From the NCBI GenBank assembly GCA_016936395.1, contig JAFGXY010000007.1, forward strand, positions 42,839 through 106,838: a DNA stretch of 64,000 nucleotides. The letters are read 5' to 3'. Origin of the DNA: Paracoccaceae bacterium (GTDB lineage Bacteria; Pseudomonadota; Alphaproteobacteria; Rhodobacterales; Rhodobacteraceae). The notes beneath the pieces are model-generated. The model made no database searches and had not been told where the DNA came from. It worked only from the letters and a program-made list of their open reading frames with translations. Shown piece by piece: positions 46,959 to 55,413 of this stretch (position 1 is the stretch's first letter; each line of letters opens with the position of its first letter). The position numbers and the translations under genes were made by a program.

Positions 46959-47666
46959 TCAGCAACCCGTGCCGTTCACCACGACACCGACCGTTTGAAA
47001 CAACAGACGCAGGTCGGTGCGCAGCGCGACACTTTCTTCGTAAATGGCATCATATTCGGCCCGCGCGTGAAAGGTCGTGCGGTTTCTTCCGGCCGTCTGC
47101 CAATAGCCTGTGATGCCGGGGCGCAGGGCGTAATAGGCCGTTCCCGGATACAGCGCACGCTGATCGGGCATCATCGGTCGCGGTCCGACCAGACTCATGT
47201 CCCCGGTGATCACATTCCACAGTTGCGGCAATTCATCCAGCGACGACCGACGGAGGAACCGGCCAACTTTGGTGATGCGTGGGTCATTGCGCAATTTCTG
47301 GGTGGCGTTCCATTCCGAACACATCGCAGGGTCCGACGCGAGGATCGTTTTCAATTGCCCATCGGCATCGGGAACCATCGAACGCAATTTCCACATCCGG
47401 AAGATTCGGCCGCCCTTGCCCACCCGCTGCTGGCAATAGAACGGGCTGCCCCCGTCCCGCGCGACAGCCACGGCCGCCAAGGCAACGATGGGCACGACCA
47501 ACGGGGCTGCCAGCAGGATGGCTGACAGATCAAGAACCCGCTTGAACACGTCGCGATACAGCCCGAAGGGACGCTTGTGGGGCATCGGCACAGCGCCGAC
47601 AGGGTGTGGCACCGCCTTTACGGGCGTTGCATCACCCAGCGGACGTTCTGGGAATTCAAACGACAT
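46959..47666 (-). CDS. Priming undecaprenyl-phosphate sugar transferase (ExoY/WcaJ type)
   Basis: About 235 residues. A single N-terminal hydrophobic hairpin (DLSAILLAAPLVVPIVALAAV) is followed by the bacterial sugar transferase domain: FRMWKLRSMVPDAD, SLDELPQLWNVITGDMSLVG, PRP, and the end TDLRLLFQTVGVV. It moves the first sugar phosphate to undecaprenyl phosphate and so starts repeat-unit synthesis. Starts: ATG at 47666, or one 48 bases upstream. It faces away from the GT4 gene across 612 bp. Confidence 0.92.
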   Translation of the reverse strand: MSFEFPERPLGDATPVKAVPHPVGAVPMPHKRPFGLYRDVFKRVLDLSAILLAAPLVVPIVALAAVAVARDGGSPFYCQQRVGKGGRIFRMWKLRSMVPDADGQLKTILASDPAMCSEWNATQKLRNDPRITKVGRFLRRSSLDELPQLWNVITGDMSLVGPRPMMPDQRALYPGTAYYALRPGITGYWQTAGRNRTTFHARAEYDAIYEESVALRTDLRLLFQTVGVVVNGTGC

Positions 47667-48068
47667 CAGATCACACCACCACTTACTTGTTTCGTTTCTG
47701 CCAACATTTGGCATGCGGTGAAGCCGCGATCAAACAAAGGACCCAGACAAGCACAGGTCGCTGTTTGCAGATTTGACGATGACATGCTCAGCACTCGGAT
47801 ACAGCGCCCCCGGTTACCATTTTACCCATTGTTGAGCATGATTGACGACAGTCATTCATCCAAAACCAGCCAGTTTATCGTCGAAAAGCCCCGTTGGGCC
47901 GGTCACGGGCCAGACAGGGTGACGCCGCCGCCCGTCAGGTGAGCGGCAAATCCGGCATCAAGGCCGGGCAATCTGCTTCATGATTCGGGCCAACGGCTGC
48001 GGCACACTGCGTCAACTGCGGCACCATCACAGCGACGCGTGCGGGCATGACGGATGTCAGAAGGCCGC

Positions 48069-48093
48069 CATTGTATCAATAATGGGTACAATG
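48069..48093. promoter_or_regulatory. Operator-like inverted repeat CATTGTA-N11-TACAATG
   Basis: Perfect 7-bp arms spaced by 11 bases. T-N11-A inside dyad symmetry is the classical LysR-family site, though other regulators are possible. It lies 185 bp before the GT4 start codon. Confidence 0.4.
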
Positions 48094-48241
48094 CGTCAGT
48101 TCCGGGAAGTGGAGCAGCCCTTGCCCAAAACGTCTGGACGGACGCCAGAAAAGGATTGCGGCTGAAGGGCGACGGCGTGCCGGACGTTCACGAGCAATAG
48201 GTCTTGCATCACGCCCATGCAGCGTTGATCTTCTGCACGGT

Positions 48242-48266
48242 GGCGAGACCGTCGCGCCTTTTTTTT
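48242..48266 (+). terminator. Hairpin plus eight T upstream of the GT4 start (attenuator candidate)
   Basis: GGCG-A-G with C-G-CGCC stem (48242-48258) followed by TTTTTTTT (48259-48266). The ribosome-binding site GGAG (48269-48272) and TTG start (48279) come right after, so termination would occur just before the gene. Confidence 0.5.
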
Positions 48267-48278
48267 GCGGAGCACGCG

Positions 48279-49502
48279 TTGAAAATCGCTTATCTGGTCA
48301 ACACCTATCCGCGCGGGTCGCTGACCTTTGTCCGGCGCGAGATTCTGGCGTTGGAGCGGATGGGGTGGCAGGTCCACCGTTTTGCCTTGCGTTCGGACAG
48401 TGACGCCCTGGTGGACCCGGCCGATATCGCCGAAGACAGCCGCACCGAACATATCCTGAAAATCGGGATGGGACGGCTGGCAGCCTCGGCGCTGGATTGG
48501 ATGGTGCGGCATCCGGTCAAAGCCATGCGTGCCACCCGTCTGGCTCTGGCCTGCGGGGCCAATGGCGCGGGCAACACGCCGGGCACCGGAGGGCGGCTGC
48601 GCCACATGATCTATCTGGCCGAGGCCGCGCATCTGGCCCGACGCTGCCACGAGTTGCGCATTCCCCATCTGCACGCCCATTTCGGCACCAACTCGGCCAC
48701 GGTGGCCATGTTGTCGTCATTGCTGGCGGGACCGGGATATTCCTTTACCGTCCACGGTCCGGAAGAGTTTGACGCCCCGCGCGCGCTTTCCTTGGGCGAA
48801 AAGGCCGATCGGGCACGCTTTACCGTGGCGATTTCCAGCTTTGGCCGCAGCCAGTTGTGCCGATGGGCGGCGGTCGAGACCTGGCCCCGGCTGCATGTGG
48901 TGCATTGCGGGATCGAGCCATGGCGCTTTGCCGAGCCTGCGCCTGCACCGGCGGGCGGGCCACATCTGGTGGCCATCGGGCGATTTTCAGAACAAAAGGG
49001 CTTTGGCCTGCTGATCGAGGCCGTGGCTCTGGTCGCGCCCGATCTGCCAGACCTGCACCTGACGCTGGTCGGGGACGGCCCGATGCGGCCGCAAATCGAA
49101 GCCATGATCGCAGCTCGTGGTCTGGGCAGGAAGATCAGTCTTTCCGGCTGGCTGGACGAAGCGCGCGTGCGCGCAGCACTGGCAGGCGCGCAGGCCCTTG
49201 TGGTGCCGTCTTTTGCCGAAGGACTGCCGGTGGTGATCATGGAGGCCATGGTCTCTGGTCGTCCGGTGATTGCCACGTCAATTGCGGGCATCCCCGAACT
49301 GGTGACGCCCGACTGTGGCTGGCTGGTGCCGGCCGGCGATGTGCAGGCCTTGGCGCAGGCCCTGCGTGGCCTTGCAGCCACGCCGATTGACGACTTGGTC
49401 AGGATGGGCGAGGCTGCGCGGCGTCGGGTGCTGGCACGCCATGACATTGACCGTGAGGCGGAGCGTCTGACTGTTCTTTTTGCAAGCAGGGGCAATCCTT
49501 GA
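48279..49502 (+). CDS. Family 4 glycosyltransferase
   Basis: 407-residue GT-B retaining glycosyltransferase. N-terminal YLVNTYPRGSLTFVRREI, HLHAHFGTNSATVA and SFTVHGPEEFD; C-terminal nucleotide-sugar domain with IGRFSEQKGFGLLIEA and the E-x7-E motif in FAEGLPVVIMEAMVSGRPVI. Acceptor and sugar unknown. TTG at 48279 has GGAG six bases upstream and starts the family-typical KIAYLVN; no ATG is suitable. Overlaps the next gene by 1 bp. Confidence 0.9.
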   Translation: MKIAYLVNTYPRGSLTFVRREILALERMGWQVHRFALRSDSDALVDPADIAEDSRTEHILKIGMGRLAASALDWMVRHPVKAMRATRLALACGANGAGNTPGTGGRLRHMIYLAEAAHLARRCHELRIPHLHAHFGTNSATVAMLSSLLAGPGYSFTVHGPEEFDAPRALSLGEKADRARFTVAISSFGRSQLCRWAAVETWPRLHVVHCGIEPWRFAEPAPAPAGGPHLVAIGRFSEQKGFGLLIEAVALVAPDLPDLHLTLVGDGPMRPQIEAMIAARGLGRKISLSGWLDEARVRAALAGAQALVVPSFAEGLPVVIMEAMVSGRPVIATSIAGIPELVTPDCGWLVPAGDVQALAQALRGLAATPIDDLVRMGEAARRRVLARHDIDREAERLTVLFASRGNP

Positions 49503-50296
49503 TGTCCGGCATCCTGATCGTGTGCCCATCCAATTCTGACACCATTCTTGCGGCCAACCTGGCAAGGTCGCCGCTGTTTGCCGATGGCGCTGTGTTGCAT
49601 ATCGAACGGGGGGCTGGCTCGGGCGCCAGTGCCTGCAACCGGGCGCTGGATGCCGCGACACAAGACATTGTGGTGATCGCGCATCAGGATGTGTTCCTGC
49701 CCAAGGGTTGGGATGCGCTGTTCAAACGGCGGCTGGCCAATCTGACCGCACAAGATCCGAACTGGGCTTTGGCCGGGGCTTACGGGGTGGCGGCCGATCA
49801 GCGGCAGTTTGGCCCGGTCTGGAGCTCGTCTCTGGGTCAGATCATCGGGCTTGTGCCGTTGCAACCCCAGCCTGTGATCAGCTTTGATGAAATGCTGCTT
49901 GTGGTGCGCCGGTCCTCCGGGCTGCGCTTTGACGAAAGCCAGCCCGGCTGGCACCTTTATGGCACAGATATCGCCTGCACGGCCCGCAGCCTTGGGCTTG
50001 GGGCCTATGCGGTGGGGTTGCCTTGTGTGCACAATGACCGCTTTCACGCGGCGTTGGGGGTGGATTTTACCGAAAGCTATCGTTGGATGCAGGCGAAATG
50101 GCCGCAATTCCTGCCGATACAGACCCCGGTGACCAAGATCAGCCGATCAGGGCTGCATCTGCTGCGCGAACGCTGGAACATGCACAAATCCCGGCATTTG
50201 CGGGCAGTTGACGCGGTGGATACCGGCGTGTCAGCGCCGGAACTGGCCGCCCGTTGCGGTTGGGCAGACCTTTCGGCAAGCGCCGCCTTCGCCTGA
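49502..50296 (+). CDS. StrF-like glycosyltransferase-fold protein
   Basis: 264 residues of a GT-A-like fold resembling the streptomycin-biosynthesis StrF group: short N-terminal sheet (ILIVCPSNSD), ASACNRALDAATQDIVVIAHQDVFLPKGW, then WALAGAYGV and the WHLYGTDIACTARSLG region, with HNDRF near the end. The HQD in place of DxD is usual for this group. Probably adds or modifies a sugar in the exopolysaccharide. ATG at 49502 shares one base with the GT4 stop. Confidence 0.78.
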   Translation: MSGILIVCPSNSDTILAANLARSPLFADGAVLHIERGAGSGASACNRALDAATQDIVVIAHQDVFLPKGWDALFKRRLANLTAQDPNWALAGAYGVAADQRQFGPVWSSSLGQIIGLVPLQPQPVISFDEMLLVVRRSSGLRFDESQPGWHLYGTDIACTARSLGLGAYAVGLPCVHNDRFHAALGVDFTESYRWMQAKWPQFLPIQTPVTKISRSGLHLLRERWNMHKSRHLRAVDAVDTGVSAPELAARCGWADLSASAAFA

Positions 50297-50563
50297 AGCC
50301 CACGTGGCGCTTTGGCCACTTGTTGCACAAGGCCCATACCCGAAGGCAACCTGCGGTCGCCACCAGTGCGCGCGGACGGTGTCACCGGGGGGCAGGGTGT
50401 GCGTGCTGTTGCCAAAGCCTGAAAGACAGGCCCTTGCATCCACCGTTCGGCTTTGGCCGTGAACCGGCGTTGAAATCTGCGCAGCCAATTCGCCCAGCCC
50501 CCTTGGCCTTTGCGGCCTTGGCGCGCATATATGGGCCAAAGAGTCAGCCGGACGGGGGAACAG

Positions 50564-51469
50564 ATGTTCAATTTGGGTGATACGACCACCGCGCCGAAGG
50601 GCGCACTGATCAAGGACAGCAGTGAAGCCAGCTTCATGGTCGACGTGATTGACGCCAGCAACGAGGTGCCGGTCATCGTGGATTTCTGGGCGCCATGGTG
50701 TGGGCCGTGCAAAGCGCTTGGGCCTGCGCTTGAGGCGGCGGTAACGGCGGCGGGCGGCAAGGTCCGCATGGTCAAGATCAACGTCGATGAAAACCAGATG
50801 ATCGCCGGGCAATTGCGGGTTCAGTCGATCCCCACGGTCTATGCCTTCTGGCAGGGCAAGCCGGTGGATGCCTTTCAGGGCGCGCTGCCAGCGTCGGAGA
50901 TCAAGAAGTTTCTTGACCGGGTGATTGCGCTTGGCGGCGACGGGGGGCTGGCCGAGGCGATTGAAGCGGCCGAGCAGATGCTGGCCGAAGGCGCCGCTGT
51001 CGATGCCGCCGAAACCTTTGCCGCGATCCTGGGCGAAGAGCCGGAAAATGCCGCCGCCTATGGCGGGCTGATCCGTAGCCATCTGGCGCTTGGCAATCTG
51101 GATCAGGCCGAGGTCTTTCTGGCCGGTGCCCCCGCCGCCATTGCCAAAGTCAAAGAGATCGAGGCCACCCGGGCCCAGATCGAACTGGCCAAACAGGCAG
51201 CCAATGCCGGACCCGAGCAGGAATTGCGCGCCGCGGTCGAAGCCGACCCAGGCAACCATCAGGCCCGCTTTGACCTTGCCACCGCCCTGCTGGCCTCGGG
51301 CAAGACCGAGGAAGCCGTGGACGCGTTGCTGGAGATTTTCCATCGCGACCGGGAGTGGAACGAGGGCGCGGCAAAGACCCAGTTGTTCACCATCTTTGAC
51401 GCCCTGCCTGCGAAAGACCCGATTGTCTTGAAGGGGCGGCGCAAACTGTCGTCGATGATATTTGTCTGA
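50564..51469 (+). CDS. CnoX/YbbN-like thioredoxin with TPR region
   Basis: 301 residues. Thioredoxin domain at about 10-115 with the full active site WAPWCGPCK and cis-proline loop QSIPTVYAF; then helical tetratricopeptide-like repeats (about 125-285). The E. coli relative CnoX (YbbN) is a redox-linked holdase; alphaproteobacterial members with a CGPC site may also be reductases. The ATG at 50564 opens the family-typical MFNLG. The LON-domain gene follows after 27 bp. Confidence 0.9.
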   Translation: MFNLGDTTTAPKGALIKDSSEASFMVDVIDASNEVPVIVDFWAPWCGPCKALGPALEAAVTAAGGKVRMVKINVDENQMIAGQLRVQSIPTVYAFWQGKPVDAFQGALPASEIKKFLDRVIALGGDGGLAEAIEAAEQMLAEGAAVDAAETFAAILGEEPENAAAYGGLIRSHLALGNLDQAEVFLAGAPAAIAKVKEIEATRAQIELAKQAANAGPEQELRAAVEADPGNHQARFDLATALLASGKTEEAVDALLEIFHRDREWNEGAAKTQLFTIFDALPAKDPIVLKGRRKLSSMIFV

Positions 51470-51496
51470 CGCCCGCGTCGGCCTAGGTTACCGGGT

Positions 51497-52141
51497 ATGA
51501 TCAGAACATCCGACTTGCCAGAGACAATCCCGATCTTTCCGCTGCCCGGCGCGCTGATGCTGCCCCGGGCACGCCTGCCGCTGCATATCTTCGAGCCACG
51601 CTATCTGGCGATGATCGAGGATTGCCTGAAAACCAAGTCGCGGCTGATCGGCATGATCCAGCCGCGCGAAACGCCGTGCGGTGAAAAGCGCCTTCAGGCC
51701 ATTGGTTGCGCCGGGCGACTGACCGGGTTTTCTGAAACCGAAGACGGGCGGTATATGGTGACTTTGGCGGGCATGTCGCGCTTTCGCGTGCGCGAAGAGG
51801 TGCAGGGCTTTACCCCCTATCGCCGGTGTCTGGTCGATTGGGCCCCCTTCACCCGCGACCTGAACCGGGATGAAGAAACCGACCCCGGCTTTGACCGCCC
51901 GGCGTTTCTGACCGTGTTGGGCCGCTATCTGACCACGCTGAACCTTTCCACCGACTGGGACAGCCTCAAAGAGGCCGAGACGGAGTTGCTGATCAACTCG
52001 CTGTCGATGCTGTGCCCGTTCTCGCCCGAGGACAAACAGGCGCTGCTGGAGGCACCGTCGCTGTCAACCCGGCGCGAAACGCTGGTGACGCTGATCGAAT
52101 TTGCCCTGCGCGGCGGGGCCACGGATGAGGTGATGCAATGA
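51497..52141 (+). CDS. LON substrate-binding-domain protein
   Basis: 214-residue protein made of the Lon N-terminal domain only: [34 protein letters not shown], then [24 protein letters not shown], and a helical end with [15 protein letters not shown]. No ATPase or protease part, so not a protease. In this family such proteins are thought to be adaptor-like; function is unproven. Overlaps the next gene by ATGA and follows a CnoX-like gene, a common alphaproteobacterial order. Confidence 0.88.
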   Translation: MIRTSDLPETIPIFPLPGALMLPRARLPLHIFEPRYLAMIEDCLKTKSRLIGMIQPRETPCGEKRLQAIGCAGRLTGFSETEDGRYMVTLAGMSRFRVREEVQGFTPYRRCLVDWAPFTRDLNRDEETDPGFDRPAFLTVLGRYLTTLNLSTDWDSLKEAETELLINSLSMLCPFSPEDKQALLEAPSLSTRRETLVTLIEFALRGGATDEVMQ

Positions 52142-52341
52142 TGGATGAGGATGGCGTGGACGCCGCGGGCCAGAGCTTTGACCCGCGGATGCTGGAAAGC
52201 CTGGTCTGCCCGGTCAGCCATGCGGTTCTTGGCTATGACGCCGTCCGCAAGGAACTTGTCTCCAAGGCCGCACATCTGGCGTTTCCGATCCGCGACGGCA
52301 TTCCGGTGATGCTGGTGTCCGAGGCGCGCACGCTGGACTGA
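52138..52341 (+). CDS. Trm112-like small protein
   Basis: 67 residues. [22 protein letters not shown] and [17 protein letters not shown] match the Trm112/UPF0434 group, whose better studied members activate methyltransferases. The second of the usual paired cysteines is missing (CPVS instead of CPxC), so zinc binding is unlikely, as in other alphaproteobacteria. Starts ATG at 52138 or 52141. Coupled to the LON-domain gene. Confidence 0.87.
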   Translation: MMDEDGVDAAGQSFDPRMLESLVCPVSHAVLGYDAVRKELVSKAAHLAFPIRDGIPVMLVSEARTLD

Positions 52342-52382
52342 TCTCCCCACCTGCGGCGGTGGTGACGGGGGCTGATGTCGAA

Positions 52383-52413
52383 GCCTCCGGCGGGAGTATT
52401 TCAAAAGCAGCAA
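52383..52413 (+). repeat. 31-bp intergenic repeat, copy upstream of dnaE2
   Basis: Identical over 31 bp to 1206-1236. It lies after the Trm112-like gene and 87 bp before dnaE2, where it probably acts as part of a terminator. Confidence 0.8.
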
Positions 52414-52500
52414 GCCCTTTGGCGGTTTTTTGGCGACTCACTGGCGGGATGCCGTGGTCTGCGCTAAGTATGTTCCTTGTTTGTTCATGCTGTGGCGGCC

Positions 52501-55323
52501 ATGGCCTTTGTCGAACTTTGCACGCTGACCAATTTCACCTTCCTCACCGGGGCGTCGCACCCCGAGGAGATGGTGGAGGCTGCCGCCGATCTGGGGCTGG
52601 GCGTGCTGGCGATCACCGATGTGAACTCGGTCGCCGGGGTGGTGCGGGCGCATCAGCGCGCGCGCGAGATGGCGCGCGATGGCGGGGTGCCGCCCCGGGT
52701 TCTGGCGGGCGCGCGGCTGGTCATGCGCTGTGGCCTGACCGTGACAGCCCTGCCGCGCGACCGCACCGCCTGGGGGCGGCTGTGCCGGTTGCTGACACTC
52801 GGGCGGATGCGGGCGCCGAAGGGCGAGTGTCATCTGGACCTGGCCGACCTGCTGGACTGGGGCGCGGGGCTGGAGTTGTTGCTGCACCCGCCCGATCAGC
52901 GGTTGACGCCTTGCCATGTGGCGATGCCGTTCCGGGCATGGCTGGGACAGGCGGAACGCCTGACAGGCCGTTTTCCCGGCCAATGTTCGCTGGTGCTGGC
53001 CCCGCAGTATGACGGGCAGGACCGGGCCCGGATGGCGCGGCATGGCGCTCTGGCGACGCGGCTGGGCTTGCCTGTGCTGGCCTCCTCCCTGCCGCTGTTG
53101 CACCACCCGTCGCGGCGGCGCTTGGCCGATGTGCTGACGGCGGTGCGCCTTGGGGCGCGGGTCGAGGATCTGGGCCGCCGCGCCCTGCCGCATGGCGAAC
53201 AGCGCCTGCGCAAGCCCGCCGAGTTGCATCGGTTGTTTGCTGGCTATGGCGCGGCCCTGACCCATGCGGCCGAGGTCGCAGCGCGGGCCGCGTTTTCGCT
53301 GGACGAGCTGCGCTATGATTATCCGTCCGAGGTCACAGGCGGAGAGACCGCCGACCAGCGCCTTGCCCGTCTGGCCGCGCAGGGCTTGCGCTGGCGCTAT
53401 CCGCAAGGTGCCAGTGACAAGGTGCGCGCGCAGATGGCGCATGAACTGGCCCTGATCGCCAAGCTGCGCTATGCGCCCTATTTCCTGACCGTGAATGACA
53501 TCGTCGCCTTTGCCCGCGACCGGGGCATTCTGTGTCAGGGCCGCGGCTCGGCGGCCAATTCGGTGGTGTGCTATGCGCTTGGCGTGACCTCGGTCAGCCC
53601 GGAAATCGGCACGATGGTGTTTGAACGGTTCGTGTCCGAGGCACGCAACGAGCCGCCCGATATCGACGTGGATTTCGAACACGAACGCCGCGAAGAGGTG
53701 ATCCAGCACATCTATGCCCGCTATGGCCGCGCCCGCGCCGGGCTGTGCGCCACCGTGATCCACTATCGCGGCAAGCGCGCGGTGCGCGAGGTGGGGGCGG
53801 CAATGGGCCTGTCCGAGGATACGCTCTCGGCGCTGTCGTCACAGATCTGGGGCTTTGGCGGCCCCAAAGCCATCACCGAGGCGCGGCTGCGCGAAATCGG
53901 GCTGGACCCGACCGACCGCCGCCTGCACCAGACCCTGCATCTGATCGACGAGGTTCAGGGCTTTCCCCGCCACCTGTCGCAGCATGTCGGCGGCTTTGTC
54001 ATCACCGAAGGTCGGTTGGATGAGTTGGTGCCGATCGAGAACGCCACGATGGAAGACCGCACCGTCATTTGCTGGGACAAGGATGACATCGACACGTTGG
54101 GTATCCTCAAGGTCGATATTCTGGCGCTTGGCATGCTGTCGTGCATCCGCAAGGCGTTTGATCTGGTCGATCAGCACCACCGCCGCCGCTTTGATCTGGC
54201 CACCCTGCCGGCCGAGGATGCGCAGACCTATGACATGCTATGCCGGGCCGACAGCCTGGGCGTGTTTCAGGTGGAAAGCCGGGCACAGATGAACTTTCTG
54301 CCCCGGATGCGGCCGCGCACCTTCTATGATCTGGTGATTCAGGTCGCCATCATCCGGCCGGGGCCGATTCAGGGCGACATGGTCCACCCGTTCCTGCGCC
54401 GCCGCAACGGGCAGGAAATCGTGCAGTTTCCGTCTGATGCCTTGGGCGCGGTGTTGTCGAAAACCCTTGGCGTGCCGCTGTTTCAGGAACAGGCGATGCA
54501 GATCGCCATTGTCGGCGCGGGCTTTTCACCGCTCGAGGCAGATCGCTTGCGCCGGGCGCTTGCTACCTTCAAGAAGCATGGCAATGTCACCGCGCTGAAA
54601 GACCGCTTCCTGCAAGGCATGCGCGACAATGGCTATGACGACGATTTCGCGCAACGCTGCTTTTCACAGATCGAAGGGTTTGGCAGCTATGGCTTTCCCG
54701 AAAGCCATGCCGCCAGCTTTGCGCTGCTGGTCTATGCCTCGGCTTTTCTGAAATGCCACCACCCCGGCATCTTTGCCTGCGCGCTGCTGAACAGCCAGCC
54801 GATGGGGTTTTACGCCCCGGCACAGATCGTGCGCGATGCCCGCGAACATGGCGTCACCGTCCTGCCGCCCAGCATCAACCACAGCCAGTGGGACAACGGG
54901 ATGGAAGACCGCCACGGCACCCTTGCCCTGCGCTTGGGCTTTCGCCAGATCAAGGGCCTTGCGCAGGATGAGGCGCAGTGGATCGCCCTTGCCCGTGGCA
55001 ACGGCTATCTGTCGGTCGAGGATGTCTGGCGTCGGGCGGGGGTGACAAGCGCCACCCTGACCCGTCTGGCCGAGGCCGATGCCTTTGCGCCCTTGGGCCT
55101 TGACCGCCGCGCCGCCCTCTGGGCCGCCCGCGCGCTGTCCCCCGCCACCCCCCTGCCGCTGTTCGCGCAAGACATGGATGGCGAGGCGATCATGGAACCG
55201 CGCGTCAGGTTCCCGGCCATGACAACCGGCGAGTCGATGGTGGAAGACTATGTCTCGATGCGCCTGACCCTGCGGGCGCATCCGATGGCCTTGCTACGGC
55301 CATGGCTGACCCCTGCCGCCTGA
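52501..55323 (+). CDS. dnaE2: Error-prone DNA polymerase DnaE2 (ImuC), lacking C-terminal OB region
   Basis: 940-residue DnaE2-type polymerase used in damage-induced mutagenesis. PHP region at the N terminus with the degenerate LCTLTNFTFLTGASHPEEM, palm aspartates in PPDIDVDFEHERREEV, GRGSAANSVVCYALG, IIRPGPIQGDMVHPFLRRR, and the helix-hairpin-helix region FRQIKGLAQDEAQ. Full-length relatives run to roughly 1,050-1,100 residues with a C-terminal OB-fold; here the frame stops right after HPMALLRPWL and that part is gone. imuA and imuB, usual partners, are not adjacent. ATG at 52501 fits the family start; TTG at 52477 is possible. Confidence 0.92.
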   Translation: MAFVELCTLTNFTFLTGASHPEEMVEAAADLGLGVLAITDVNSVAGVVRAHQRAREMARDGGVPPRVLAGARLVMRCGLTVTALPRDRTAWGRLCRLLTLGRMRAPKGECHLDLADLLDWGAGLELLLHPPDQRLTPCHVAMPFRAWLGQAERLTGRFPGQCSLVLAPQYDGQDRARMARHGALATRLGLPVLASSLPLLHHPSRRRLADVLTAVRLGARVEDLGRRALPHGEQRLRKPAELHRLFAGYGAALTHAAEVAARAAFSLDELRYDYPSEVTGGETADQRLARLAAQGLRWRYPQGASDKVRAQMAHELALIAKLRYAPYFLTVNDIVAFARDRGILCQGRGSAANSVVCYALGVTSVSPEIGTMVFERFVSEARNEPPDIDVDFEHERREEVIQHIYARYGRARAGLCATVIHYRGKRAVREVGAAMGLSEDTLSALSSQIWGFGGPKAITEARLREIGLDPTDRRLHQTLHLIDEVQGFPRHLSQHVGGFVITEGRLDELVPIENATMEDRTVICWDKDDIDTLGILKVDILALGMLSCIRKAFDLVDQHHRRRFDLATLPAEDAQTYDMLCRADSLGVFQVESRAQMNFLPRMRPRTFYDLVIQVAIIRPGPIQGDMVHPFLRRRNGQEIVQFPSDALGAVLSKTLGVPLFQEQAMQIAIVGAGFSPLEADRLRRALATFKKHGNVTALKDRFLQGMRDNGYDDDFAQRCFSQIEGFGSYGFPESHAASFALLVYASAFLKCHHPGIFACALLNSQPMGFYAPAQIVRDAREHGVTVLPPSINHSQWDNGMEDRHGTLALRLGFRQIKGLAQDEAQWIALARGNGYLSVEDVWRRAGVTSATLTRLAEADAFAPLGLDRRAALWAARALSPATPLPLFAQDMDGEAIMEPRVRFPAMTTGESMVEDYVSMRLTLRAHPMALLRPWLTPAA

Positions 55324-55358
55324 CTGCCAAACGGCAACCATCCGAAAGCCGCAGCAAT

Positions 55359-55388
55359 TTCTGCTTTCCAAATACTCCCGCCGGAGGC
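55359..55388 (-). repeat. Diverged inverted copy of the 31-bp repeat after dnaE2
   Basis: Reverse-complement copy: the first 19 bases match 52383-52401 exactly and the rest differ at a few positions (TTGGAAAGCAG instead of TTCAAAAGCAG). With 52383-52413 it brackets dnaE2 in inverted orientation. Confidence 0.75.
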
Positions 55389-55413
55389 GTCCACCGATGC
55401 CAAAGGCGCAAAC

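Larger units (their letters stand above)
47667..48278. promoter_or_regulatory. Divergent control region of the exopolysaccharide genes
   Basis: 612 bp, visibly less GC-rich than its surroundings, with no supported gene. It holds an operator-like inverted repeat (48069-48093), an 8-bp inverted pair CATGCTCA (47783-47790) / TGAGCATG (47833-47840), and the hairpin-T8 element just before the GT4 gene. A likely centre of transcriptional control for the locus. Confidence 0.5.
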
